A DNA stretch of 52,194 bases from assembly GCA_003232385.1 (NCBI GenBank), contig QIJE01000034.1:1-52194 (forward strand), written 5' to 3'. A program made the translations under genes and the position numbers. Below, piece after piece: positions 8,429 through 16,845 of the stretch (position 1 is the stretch's first letter; each line of letters begins with the position of its first letter). The notes under the pieces are model-generated. The model saw only the letters and a program-made list of their open reading frames with translations, searched no databases and had not been told where the DNA came from. Origin of the DNA: a bacterium (GTDB taxonomy: Bacteria; SZUA-79; Acidulodesulfobacterales; Acidulodesulfobacteraceae).

Positions 8429-10447
8429 TTAAACATTAATCCCTGATAATCCGTTAACTTCTTTGTTACTTATTTTTTTACTTAAATTCAATTTCGAACC
8501 AAATTCTACTTTACGTATAGCGCTGTTGGGGCACACCTCGTAACAAACTCCGCATTTTACGCAAGAAACGGGGTCAATATAATAATATTCCATGTCTTCA
8601 TTCTCATCTTTTTTAAGAATAATGGCCGGACATGCAAGTTCCACAAAACACTCGTTGCATTTTACGCATCTTAATTTTTGAATCTCATAAAAGGATGAGG
8701 TGGTTTTCATAGCTGCCGCATCCTTTTTCTTTAAAAGCTTATTTCTTCTAATCTCTTGAAGAATACATTCTCTTTTGGCAATCAGCACCTTAACCCCCTG
8801 CTCCTTCAAGGCACTTTTTACATGTAAAGCAAACCTTTTTACGCTATTAGGGTCAAGGCTTTTAATGTATGTTACTCCCAAAGATTTTATTAATTCCTTC
8901 AAATTTAACGGATTGGAATAAGGCGTGCCGTCTACATCCCTTTGAGTAGAAGGCGTTTTTTGGTGCCCGGTCATAGCGGTCCAGCTATTATCAAGAATAA
9001 TATAGAGAACATTTGCACCGTTTTGAACGGCATTAAGCAAAACGGGTATGCCGGAATGGTAAAAAGTCGAATCTCCGACAAGCGCTATAACCTTTTTCTT
9101 CTTATCAAAAATGCTTATTGCCTGACCGATTCCGAGGCCGGCATTCATACACGTAAGAAAATCCATCGCATTATAGGGCGGCAAAAGACCGAGGGTATAA
9201 CACCCGATATCTCCGGCTATAACGACATCCCTCTCTTTTGCTTCGGTATTTGAAAAACCTACTGCTTTAAGAATAGAATAAAATGTCGCTCGATGGGAGC
9301 ACCCTATGCAAAATGTTCCCGATCTTGAAGGCAGTATCCCCTGCAATTCCTTGTCTCTTTTAACGGCAAAATCAAAAAAAACGGGAAGGGGTTTCTCCAA
9401 AAATTTACCTACACCGGATATAACGTCGTCTAAGGTTAGCTCGCCTGTCTGCTTAAATATATCCTTACCGTGAATTACACCCCTAAAACCCAGCTCATAA
9501 GCTATTTTCTTAATCTGAAACTCTAAAAAACCCTCTGCTTCTTCAACAATCACGACCTCGTCGAGTCCGTCAAAAAATTTATTTAAAAGTTCATTCGATA
9601 TCGGAAAAGTGAAGCCTAATTTTAATATCCTATGGTCATAAATATTTAGGACATCCATCGCTTCCATTAAATGAGCATAAATGACGCCGGAGGATATAAA
9701 GCCGACTTTTGACGAATTTTCATTAATAATTTTATTAAAACGGGATTCCGCAAGATAATTCTTTAACAACTCATTTTGTTTTAGATACTTAGCGTGGTTT
9801 TTTACTGCCATATTAAAAAGGTTCAGGTAGTTTTCTGGGTCCTTTTTGAAATCTCCGTTAATATTCCTATCCCTCAAATCGCCGAAATAAAGTACCCCCG
9901 CATTATGACATAACCTCGATGAGGCTATCAAAACAATTCCAAAAGAAAACTCTTCCGATATATCGAAAGCATCCCTCGTATAATCCTTCGCCTCTTGAAT
10001 ATTAGACGGCTCTATTATAGGCATGTAAGTGTGCATGCTGTACCATCTATCGTCCTGCTCATTTGAACTGCTCGTTGCACCGGGATCCGACCCTACGGCG
10101 ATAACAAGACCGGCCTTCACACCGGTATAGGATAAAAATTGCGCAGGCTCGCTCGCAACGTTAAGACCTACATTTTTCATGGCACAAAGCGCCCTTACGC
10201 CGGACCATGAAGCCCCCACGGCACCGTGAAGAGAAACATGCTCATTTAAGCTAAATTCCGTATATAAATCTTTTATATTTCCTTTATTTTTGTCAAGCGC
10301 CGCGATAATCTCCGACGCAGGGGTACCCGGATACATAGAGGCATAACCCACGCCTGCCTCTAATGCCCCGCGGGCTATAGCCTCATTTCCAAGCATTATG
10401 CCCTTATCTCCGGCGGTTCCGTCAATAAATAGATTACTTTTGTTCAT
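8429..10447 (-). CDS. iorA: Indolepyruvate ferredoxin oxidoreductase, alpha subunit
   Basis: A 672-residue cytoplasmic enzyme with the usual order: N-terminal pyrimidine-binding domain, middle domain, TPP-binding domain (GDIGCYTLG followed by VGDSTFYHSG and a DNSWTAMTGHQ block), then a C-terminal two-cluster ferredoxin domain. The cluster ligands are C594/C597/C600/C606 and C629/C632/C635/C639. One spacing is irregular (ECFVELACP), as is common in IorA. It uses ferredoxin and CoA to oxidise aryl-pyruvates. The start overlaps the metF stop in an ATGA arrangement, so expression is coupled to the C1 genes upstream. Length is at the upper end for the family, with about 30 extra residues after the last cysteine. 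Confidence 0.95.
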   Translation of the reverse strand: MNKSNLFIDGTAGDKGIMLGNEAIARGALEAGVGYASMYPGTPASEIIAALDKNKGNIKDLYTEFSLNEHVSLHGAVGASWSGVRALCAMKNVGLNVASEPAQFLSYTGVKAGLVIAVGSDPGATSSSNEQDDRWYSMHTYMPIIEPSNIQEAKDYTRDAFDISEEFSFGIVLIASSRLCHNAGVLYFGDLRDRNINGDFKKDPENYLNLFNMAVKNHAKYLKQNELLKNYLAESRFNKIINENSSKVGFISSGVIYAHLMEAMDVLNIYDHRILKLGFTFPISNELLNKFFDGLDEVVIVEEAEGFLEFQIKKIAYELGFRGVIHGKDIFKQTGELTLDDVISGVGKFLEKPLPVFFDFAVKRDKELQGILPSRSGTFCIGCSHRATFYSILKAVGFSNTEAKERDVVIAGDIGCYTLGLLPPYNAMDFLTCMNAGLGIGQAISIFDKKKKVIALVGDSTFYHSGIPVLLNAVQNGANVLYIILDNSWTAMTGHQKTPSTQRDVDGTPYSNPLNLKELIKSLGVTYIKSLDPNSVKRFALHVKSALKEQGVKVLIAKRECILQEIRRNKLLKKKDAAAMKTTSSFYEIQKLRCVKCNECFVELACPAIILKKDENEDMEYYYIDPVSCVKCGVCYEVCPNSAIRKVEFGSKLNLSKKISNKEVNGLSGINV

Positions 10448-11196
10448 ATCTCGTTTTTTTCAAAATATTGCGTAAATATATTCGACTTTTCACTTACGAC
10501 TTTTACTATAATTCCGTCTATATTCAAATCCTCATTGCTTTTTATAAAATCATCCAACGGATATTTTATATCCGACTCTTTAATGTATAAAAAAACTTCC
10601 TTATTCTCAGATTTGATATAGTTAACCATATTCACGTCCGGATTTTCTCCGGTATAATTTACTATCAGCCTATCCACGCCCGTCTTGATAAGTTTTTTGG
10701 CCTTCAACTCATCGGCAAGAGTGGACGCCCCTATAACTACCCCAAGATTAAAAAAATCAAGACCGTCGATGCCGTGCAAACTATTCATGAAATCCCTCTT
10801 TAGTATTAAAGCCAAACCGAAAACATCTATATCGTAAACCGGTTTAGCGGCCTTAAACATCGTCTTTAAGGGGTGCAAGCCCTCCGAAACGATGATATCC
10901 TTAACACCTATCCGCTTGAGGGTCATGAGATCGGATATTATAGATATTCTATTTTTATCCCTCATGTTAAATGCATACGCCGTATTAAGATTTTTATATC
11001 TATCCTTCAAATCTTTACACAATATCAAGGTGTTTATTCCAAAATTCTGTTCCAAAACTACCGAAGGCAAACCCTCCGGTCCGTCAAGTCCGCTCAAGCC
11101 GGACTTTTTCATTCCGTTTATTATTTTAATTAAGCTTCCTTCAAAACTCGCATAGCTTTCACTTGCGGGGGTTTCTATCTGCGGTATTATTCTCAT
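10444..11196 (-). CDS. metF: Methylenetetrahydrofolate reductase, short MetF type
   Basis: A 250-residue protein resembling the MetF TIM-barrel. The N-terminal IIPQIETPAS places a glutamate where the catalytic Glu of MTHFR sits. YDIDVFGLALIL corresponds to the family's DlDsVGLL segment, and the GVIIGAS-like stretch follows. It reduces methylene-THF to methyl-THF, feeding methionine synthesis and, in acetyl-CoA-pathway organisms, the methyl branch. It is shorter than E. coli MetF, as expected for the form that works with MetV. The gene lies 25 bases after metV and overlaps iorA by four bases. I rate the family assignment as likely, because the GDP/NADH-binding signatures are divergent. Confidence 0.72.
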   Translation of the reverse strand: MRIIPQIETPASESYASFEGSLIKIINGMKKSGLSGLDGPEGLPSVVLEQNFGINTLILCKDLKDRYKNLNTAYAFNMRDKNRISIISDLMTLKRIGVKDIIVSEGLHPLKTMFKAAKPVYDIDVFGLALILKRDFMNSLHGIDGLDFFNLGVVIGASTLADELKAKKLIKTGVDRLIVNYTGENPDVNMVNYIKSENKEVFLYIKESDIKYPLDDFIKSNEDLNIDGIIVKVVSEKSNIFTQYFEKNEI

Positions 11197-11221
11197 AAGA
11201 GTTGGTATAAATAAATAATAC

Positions 11222-11857
11222 TTATATTTTTATTTGTTTTAATAATAAGCCGTAATCTCTGGGGAAAAATACCCGATTCAAATTTTCTTCTTCCGAATAT
11301 TTAGACAGCAATTTATACGACTTCATAAATACGCATTCGCTATCCTCATAGACCTCGCAATGAACACCGTCGTGCCCCTCACAGGGACCATTCAGCAAGC
11401 CCTTCGGGCATAGCGTAATAGTACATACGCCACCGGTAAAATTAAGCCTGCATTCATCACATCCGCCACACAGGGCATTATATTCGCCTATATGCTCCGT
11501 TTTGGCAATATACCTGCTGTCGGTACCGGATATAACCTTTTTTTCTACAAATTCGCCTATAGTTTGAACGCCCGTACCACATGACAAAACCACTACGGCT
11601 TCGGTATCATCCATTTCATCCTCTACGAAACGAATATCTTCCCTAAGAACTCTTTTGTCGCAAGGCTCGTCTATGGAAATAGTAAAAGTAACCTCCTTTT
11701 CGGAGGCCGTTAAATGCCTCTCCATTTCTTTAACTTCCCTACTCCCGCCTGTCAAACAAACGGAGGCACAGGAAGCACAGCCTACGATTCCAATCTTTTT
11801 ATATTTGCTTAACGCTTCGTCTATCTCTTTTAAATCCTTCTTCTCGGTTAAAAACAT
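11222..11857 (-). CDS. metV: MetV: zinc/iron-sulfur MTHFR partner protein
   Basis: A 211-residue cysteine-rich protein of the 'MTHFR C-terminal' type (PF12225 as I recall it). Cysteine motifs include GCASCASVC (C27, C30, C34) and, in the second half, CGGCDEC followed by spaced cysteines in the TLCPKG, NGPC and HCEV segments. A region near residues 90-105 (LSCGTGVQTIGE) is typical of the family. MetV forms a complex with MetF in acetogens and many anaerobes and supplies the electron-transfer site in place of NAD(P)H chemistry. Located directly before metF with a 25-base gap, which supports the pairing. The gene context implies a ferredoxin-linked methyl branch, but no other Wood-Ljungdahl genes are inside this window. 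Confidence 0.85.
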   Translation of the reverse strand: MFLTEKKDLKEIDEALSKYKKIGIVGCASCASVCLTGGSREVKEMERHLTASEKEVTFTISIDEPCDKRVLREDIRFVEDEMDDTEAVVVLSCGTGVQTIGEFVEKKVISGTDSRYIAKTEHIGEYNALCGGCDECRLNFTGGVCTITLCPKGLLNGPCEGHDGVHCEVYEDSECVFMKSYKLLSKYSEEENLNRVFFPRDYGLLLKQIKI

Positions 11858-11890
11858 AACGTATAATCCCTATAGCTAAATTTATTTGAT

Positions 11891-12994
11891 TTAAGGCATA
11901 CCGGTCAATCTTATTTTAACAAATTTGATCGTTTTACCCCTATGAATCTTAAGAACAATGATTTGCCCCGGTGTAAATGTATTAATAAGCTCTTCGAGAC
12001 GAGAAAACGAATATACCTTTTTGCCGTCTATTCTTGTAATAATATCTCCGCCCACTATATAGGTAATATTTTTCATCGCTATTATTCTACTGCCTGCCCT
12101 GAGACCCGACCTGAAAGCAGGACTTTTGGGGAAGACCTTTTCTATCAAAAGCCCTCTCTTAACATATTTAATACCTAAAAGAACGGAGAGACTTCCCGTT
12201 AGTTTTATCGCCTCTATACCGAGCCAAGGTTTTATCACTCTTCCGTATCGTATCAGTTCCGGAATATCCTTTTTTGCAAGATTTATAGGGATGGCAAACC
12301 CGATATTCTGAGCATGGTCTGCAAGTTTTGCGGTATTTATGCCGATAACTTCACCGTTATAGTCCACTAACGGCCCTCCGGAGTTACCGAAATTAATTGC
12401 CGCATCGGTCTGTATTATATTTCTATAAAACCTGGCAGAAGGAAGGAAAAGAGACCTTTTGAGACCGCTAATGATTCCCGTAGTGACGGTTTGATAAAGG
12501 TCGTAAGGATTACCTATCGCCATAACCCTTTCTCCAACCTCTAAATTGTCGGAGTTCCCTAAAATTACGGGATTTATGACTTTTCCGTTCGGATCGATAT
12601 GAATAACCGCTATGTCCGATGTAGGATCCGTCCCTACTATATTCGCCGATATGTTTTTATACTTCAAGAAGCTTATATAGATTTTGCCGGCATTTCCGAT
12701 AACATGAAAATTGGTGAGTATATCTCCGTTCTTATTTATGAAAAATCCGGTCCCTATGTCTTCTTCCGGCATTAAAGCGCCGTTTTTAAGCCTCGTAACC
12801 CCCAGCACCTTGATATGTACGATACTCGGCTTAAGTTTGCTGAAAAGACGCTCAATAATCGACCCGCTTTTACTTATTCCCGTATAACCGGCATATGCGT
12901 ACGGCTGCCAAAATAAGAAAAAAACAGAAAAAGATAAAATAAATACGCCGACAAATAGGGCAATATAATAACTAGGCAGTCTCCTAAAGGACAT
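11891..12994 (-). CDS. HtrA/DegQ-like serine protease with PDZ domain
   Basis: The 367-residue protein has one N-terminal membrane segment (about 8-28), a trypsin-like domain and one PDZ domain (about 250-360). The catalytic triad is complete: H97 in TNFHVI, D127 in TSDIAVI and S205 in GNSGGPL. It should be anchored in the inner membrane with the protease in the periplasm, degrading misfolded envelope proteins; DegS-type stress sensing is an alternative because it has one PDZ domain and a membrane anchor. It overlaps the 3' end of the upstream dehydratase-type gene by 11 bases and precedes metV by 33. Its place among C1 and CoA enzymes appears to be operon packing rather than a shared pathway. 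Confidence 0.92.
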   Translation of the reverse strand: MSFRRLPSYYIALFVGVFILSFSVFFLFWQPYAYAGYTGISKSGSIIERLFSKLKPSIVHIKVLGVTRLKNGALMPEEDIGTGFFINKNGDILTNFHVIGNAGKIYISFLKYKNISANIVGTDPTSDIAVIHIDPNGKVINPVILGNSDNLEVGERVMAIGNPYDLYQTVTTGIISGLKRSLFLPSARFYRNIIQTDAAINFGNSGGPLVDYNGEVIGINTAKLADHAQNIGFAIPINLAKKDIPELIRYGRVIKPWLGIEAIKLTGSLSVLLGIKYVKRGLLIEKVFPKSPAFRSGLRAGSRIIAMKNITYIVGGDIITRIDGKKVYSFSRLEELINTFTPGQIIVLKIHRGKTIKFVKIRLTGMP

Positions 12995-14201
12995 TCTTTG
13001 CCTCCATCCGCTGCTTCGCCTGATGCATAAATGCCTCTAATCTCAGCATTAGACTCGTGCTTTCCTGCCCGTCAAACCATAAATTTATCCAAGGAAAATT
13101 ACCGAGGTCTTCTTTAAACCTTTTAGAAATGGTTTGAACTATAGAACCCGGCATACAATGAAACGGATGAATACTGACGACACCTGAACAACCCTTTTTT
13201 GCAAAATCGATCGACTCGCCGACGGTCAAAATTGCTTCCCCGCCGAGAGATAAATCTAAATATTTTTTAGAATAGGAAAGTATATCTTTTATATTGGTCT
13301 CTTTGTGGTTTCTAAGTAAACTCTTAAAGGGTTTGAATATATTCGATTCATCCTTTTTTTGATAAAAATTTACAAGAAAACTCAAAAAAATATCCTTTAC
13401 TTTCTTATTTTTAAATGCTCTGACCGCATATTCATGAGTAGTAAACGTTATCCACTTATAAGCCGGAACAACGGAAACTTCCCCGCCGAGAGATTCTATT
13501 TTTTCTATGGTTAAATTATTGGTAAATTTATTTAATCTTAAAAATATTTCGCCGACAATGCCTATAAGGGGTTTGTTTTCGTCTTTCCTAGGGATTTTTT
13601 CAAACTTTTCGGCGCATACTCCCATGGTATCATAAATATCCTTCCCGTTTTCTAATGCGTCTACTATCAACTTAATGCATTCTTTATAAACCGCAACAGT
13701 GTCTCCCTTGTTCAACTCATAAGGCCTGACCCTGTAAAGCGCTTTTTCTAAAGTATCAATGGTAACGCAACCCCCCCAGGCTACTTTTCTAAAAAGAGTC
13801 GCCTTATCCCCCACAAAATCCGTATAGGATTTTTGAGCGCTCGGCACTAAAAATTCAACCTCTTTATAGCCCATATTATTCAATACTAATTCGTGAAGCC
13901 TGTTATACTGACCGAATTTACACGGACCGGGTGATGTAGGCATGAAAAATACGGATTTTTTAGCATCGAAACCCGGTTTCTCAATAACCTTAACGATATC
14001 GCCGGTAGTCACGAAACACGGCATGCATTCATTGCCGTTCGTAAATTTAAGTCCAAAATCAAGGGTTGACTTGTTGGGTTCATCCATAACCTCGGAATCT
14101 ACCCCGCATCTTCTGAATGCAGCGCTTAGGCCATAAGCCGTATCCGTCATGTAAGGTATGTAAACCTTCTTATCTAAAATACTCGGGTTAGTGTGGTGCA
14201 T
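12984..14201 (-). CDS. 2-hydroxyacyl-CoA dehydratase / CoA-activase family protein (DUF2229-type)
   Basis: The 405-residue protein resembles the non-ATPase part of the large 2-hydroxyacyl-CoA dehydratase activases and the HgdB/HgdC-associated DUF2229 domain. Cysteines fit an iron-sulfur protein: C32, C59 and C62 in NECMPC, C94 in SPGPCKFGQ, C145 in WGGC, and a C-terminal HPFHCMPG. The ASKHA ATPase domain that normally precedes it in the large (about 1,400-residue) proteins is absent, so this is a stand-alone form. Its partner activase is not in the window. The exact substrate is unknown. It is first in the leftward run, with a sigma-70-like promoter about 55 bases upstream. Confidence 0.75.
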   Translation of the reverse strand: MHHTNPSILDKKVYIPYMTDTAYGLSAAFRRCGVDSEVMDEPNKSTLDFGLKFTNGNECMPCFVTTGDIVKVIEKPGFDAKKSVFFMPTSPGPCKFGQYNRLHELVLNNMGYKEVEFLVPSAQKSYTDFVGDKATLFRKVAWGGCVTIDTLEKALYRVRPYELNKGDTVAVYKECIKLIVDALENGKDIYDTMGVCAEKFEKIPRKDENKPLIGIVGEIFLRLNKFTNNLTIEKIESLGGEVSVVPAYKWITFTTHEYAVRAFKNKKVKDIFLSFLVNFYQKKDESNIFKPFKSLLRNHKETNIKDILSYSKKYLDLSLGGEAILTVGESIDFAKKGCSGVVSIHPFHCMPGSIVQTISKRFKEDLGNFPWINLWFDGQESTSLMLRLEAFMHQAKQRMEAKNVL

Positions 14202-14256
14202 AAGGCCTCCGCATATTCACGCAATTTAACAATTTAATTTTATTGATTCTTCACTA

Positions 14257-14286
14257 ATTATATCATATATTTTTATACTACAACAA
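14257..14286 (-). promoter_or_regulatory. Sigma-70-type promoter for the 14201-7823 run
   Basis: On the minus strand TTGTTG (14286-14281) and TATAAT (14262-14257) are separated by 18 bases. The -10 lies 55 bases upstream of the ATG at 14201, a normal leader length. Pattern match only. Confidence 0.5.
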
Positions 14287-14478
14287 CCTAACAAAGTCAA
14301 TAAAACAAGTAAGAAGTGATAAAGAGAGAGAGAACGGATTCGGCACCGGGCATCAAATTTTACGCAATTTAGAAATAATAAAAATCAATACGGGCGCTCA
14401 TTAAAAAAATATGCCGATAAATTAAGGGCTCGCGCAACCCTATCCCTCACATTTCTGCGTCAATTTCATTTTCGGTTA

Positions 14479-14507
14479 TTGAATTTATTTTCAATATTTA
14501 ATAAAAT
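14479..14507 (+). promoter_or_regulatory. Sigma-70-type promoter for the lipid kinase
   Basis: TTGAAT (14479-14484), 17-base spacer, TAAAAT (14502-14507). The -10 ends nine bases before the ATG at 14517, and no Shine-Dalgarno sequence is present, so the transcript would be leaderless or nearly so. Confidence 0.5.
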
Positions 14508-14516
14508 CTAAAGTTA

Positions 14517-15500
14517 ATGAAATCTAAACCTTACAACTTAAAGAAAATTCTGATTGTTTACAACCCGAAATCGGGGCGTTTTTCCGAAAAAAGGCTGTCG
14601 TTTATCATAAGCTTTTTAAAAGACAAAGGGATTGAAAGTAAGGCGCTGAATATGATAACCGACGATATAGATAAAAATTTCGCATCCTGCTTTGATGCCA
14701 TATTCGTTGCGGCGGGCGACGGAAGCCTAAATCATGTGATAAATCATTTTGCCTTCACGGATATTCCCATAGCCCACTTGCCCATGGGAACGGTTAACCT
14801 TTTTGCGTTGGAGAACAAAACTCCCCGTTCATTAAAGGGGGCGTTGAATGAAATATTAAATAAGTATGAACCGGTCAAAGTCAATCTCGGAAAGGCTAAC
14901 GGGAGATATTTTCTTGCCATGACCGGAATCGGCCTCGACGCATTTATCGTAAAAAACATCGAAGAAAAGATAAGAATTAATAAAAAGAGAATGTACAATA
15001 ATACGATAAAATACCTGAATTACATATTCAATATAATTAAAATATCCGGAAATTATAAATATCCGGATATTAACCTAAATGTGAAAATCATTAAAAATTC
15101 AGCCGACAAAACCTCGGACGGGCATGAACTGTTCCGAGAATACTATGGCGTGAAACAGATTATAGTATCCAACATAATGCATTACGGCGGACCGTTTAAA
15201 ATATTTCCGAAAAACTCCCCTTTGAGCGACAAGTTCGACATAAGATTGATTAGTGATGTAAGCGGCACTATAGACGTAGTTTTTTCTATATTAAAATCGT
15301 TATGCTTTCATCGAAGACACGCCGATAATGCCGATTTTTATTTAAAAACCGATACAATATCAGTCTCGGCTTCAAAACCCGAGCAAAATGAAAATATATT
15401 CTACCAGTGCGACGGAGAATTTGCAGGAACACTTCCGGTCGAGATAGAAAAGGTGAGCAACGCCGCGACTATGCTTGCAAATCCGTCTTTAATCTTTTAG
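14517..15500 (+). CDS. Diacylglycerol/lipid kinase family protein (YegS/DagK-like)
   Basis: A 327-residue protein with the DAGK catalytic fold: NPKSG at residues 16-20, GDGS at 67-70 in an AAGDGSLNHVIN context, and PMGTVN at 89-94. The C-terminal half matches the beta-sandwich of YegS-type lipid kinases. It should phosphorylate a membrane lipid such as diacylglycerol, acting at the inner face of the cytoplasmic membrane; the true lipid is unknown. It reads opposite to its neighbours, and its last 12 bases overlap the 3' end of glcF in a convergent arrangement. No ribosome-binding site precedes the ATG, consistent with the very short leader predicted from its promoter. Confidence 0.85.
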   Translation: MKSKPYNLKKILIVYNPKSGRFSEKRLSFIISFLKDKGIESKALNMITDDIDKNFASCFDAIFVAAGDGSLNHVINHFAFTDIPIAHLPMGTVNLFALENKTPRSLKGALNEILNKYEPVKVNLGKANGRYFLAMTGIGLDAFIVKNIEEKIRINKKRMYNNTIKYLNYIFNIIKISGNYKYPDINLNVKIIKNSADKTSDGHELFREYYGVKQIIVSNIMHYGGPFKIFPKNSPLSDKFDIRLISDVSGTIDVVFSILKSLCFHRRHADNADFYLKTDTISVSASKPEQNENIFYQCDGEFAGTLPVEIEKVSNAATMLANPSLIF

Positions 15501-16757
15501 ATTCCTCAGGCTTCGGGCATAAATACTTATAAGGTGATCAACCGGTATGACTTGTTTTTCCTTTAAAATTCCCTTTTGATCACTCAAGGAAAAAATACAG
15601 CCGGAACACGACGTCAATATGGTTTGGGGAGATGTTTCTTTAATTTCCTCAAACTTTCTCCTCGTAATCTCTTTGGACAAGCCGTAGTGCCTTATGTTAA
15701 ACATACCTCCGTTACCGCAGCAATAGTTATGTTTCAACGACTTTAATTTTAAACCGCTAATTTTATCGGCAATAAATCCCGCTTCACCGATTAACATCTC
15801 GTTATAGGAAGAGGGTTGAAATCCCGGGGAATTTAAAAGATGGCACGGTATATGAAATACCGCATCGGTTTCCTCTTTTAAACGCCCCGTTTTTATCGTG
15901 TCGACACCCTTCTTTTCTAATATCTTAAAAAACGACCAGATATTAAGCAATTTTTCTGAAAAGTTTATAATTTCCTCATAACCTTCATCGTTTTCATTAA
16001 AATATAAGGGATAAAGATTATTTATAGAGTAGAAACAGGATGCGCAAGAAGTGATTATATGATCTATATCCTTATTTTTAAAGGCATTGGCATTATTTAG
16101 TGCAAGGTCTTTAAACGAACCGATATCTCCACTCGATATAAAAGGCAACCCGCAACAACCCTGCATCTGCGGAACAAAAACCGAAACCCCGTTTTCTACT
16201 AAAGACGATACCGTATCGGCAGATATTCCGGAATATATGCCGTCGAATACACAGCCGCTAAAATAGCCTACCGCTTTTAAATCATTTCCGCCTTTAGACT
16301 TGAAGTATAAATCCTCAATGCCGATAAATGGTTTTTCGTCCGGCTTAGGGGTATATCTTTTTTTTAAGCGTTCTATTATAGGCATATTTAATAATTTCAA
16401 CGTAGACTTTAATAGAACTTTTCTTTTATTTTTCAGTACCGTCAACGCTATCTTATCAAAAGAAAGTTTATTGCCTTTAAATCTATCCAATCGAACCTTT
16501 TCGTTTATTATTAAGCTACCTATTTTAACATCGTTAGGGCAAATTTTAACGCATCTCTCGCACAAAAGGCAGGCGGAAACGGTCTCTTTGACCTTTGAAG
16601 CCTTTAAGGGTAAAACACCGTCGTTAAGAGCCGAAATTATCCTGATCCTTCCCCTCGGGCTAAAAAACTCGTTTAAGCCGATATTATACGTCGGACAAAC
16701 AGGCAAGCATTTGCCGCAGTGAACGCAATTAAGGTAACTTTTATCTTCGTTTTCCAA
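15489..16757 (-). CDS. glcF: Glycolate/lactate oxidase iron-sulfur subunit (GlcF-like)
   Basis: The 422-residue protein has two 4Fe-4S motifs near the N-terminus (C11/C14/C17/C21 and C63/C66/C69/C73) followed by two CCG domains: SGCVFDG...QGCCGLP and ...HNYCCGNGG with a final CSGC. This is the layout of GlcF, LutA-type and heterodisulfide-reductase-D-like subunits. It passes electrons from the flavoprotein encoded next to it (16846-18219) to the respiratory chain. The 88-base gap to that gene contains no obvious terminator, so the pair is likely one unit. The substrate could be glycolate, D-lactate or another 2-hydroxy acid. Confidence 0.85.
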   Translation of the reverse strand: MENEDKSYLNCVHCGKCLPVCPTYNIGLNEFFSPRGRIRIISALNDGVLPLKASKVKETVSACLLCERCVKICPNDVKIGSLIINEKVRLDRFKGNKLSFDKIALTVLKNKRKVLLKSTLKLLNMPIIERLKKRYTPKPDEKPFIGIEDLYFKSKGGNDLKAVGYFSGCVFDGIYSGISADTVSSLVENGVSVFVPQMQGCCGLPFISSGDIGSFKDLALNNANAFKNKDIDHIITSCASCFYSINNLYPLYFNENDEGYEEIINFSEKLLNIWSFFKILEKKGVDTIKTGRLKEETDAVFHIPCHLLNSPGFQPSSYNEMLIGEAGFIADKISGLKLKSLKHNYCCGNGGMFNIRHYGLSKEITRRKFEEIKETSPQTILTSCSGCIFSLSDQKGILKEKQVIPVDHLISIYARSLRNLKD

Positions 16758-16845
16758 TAAAAACTCCTTTTATAAATATTTATCGGACTGAAAAAATAAT
16801 TTAGGAATAGAGGCGGGTACGGTATTTTTAAATAAGAAAAATATT

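Larger units (their letters stand above)
14202..14516. other. Divergent intergenic region (315 bases)
   Basis: The space between the minus-strand dehydratase-type gene and the plus-strand lipid kinase. It holds a promoter for each gene (listed separately) and an A/T-rich middle. I see no RNA gene, riboswitch or strong hairpin here. Confidence 0.6.
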
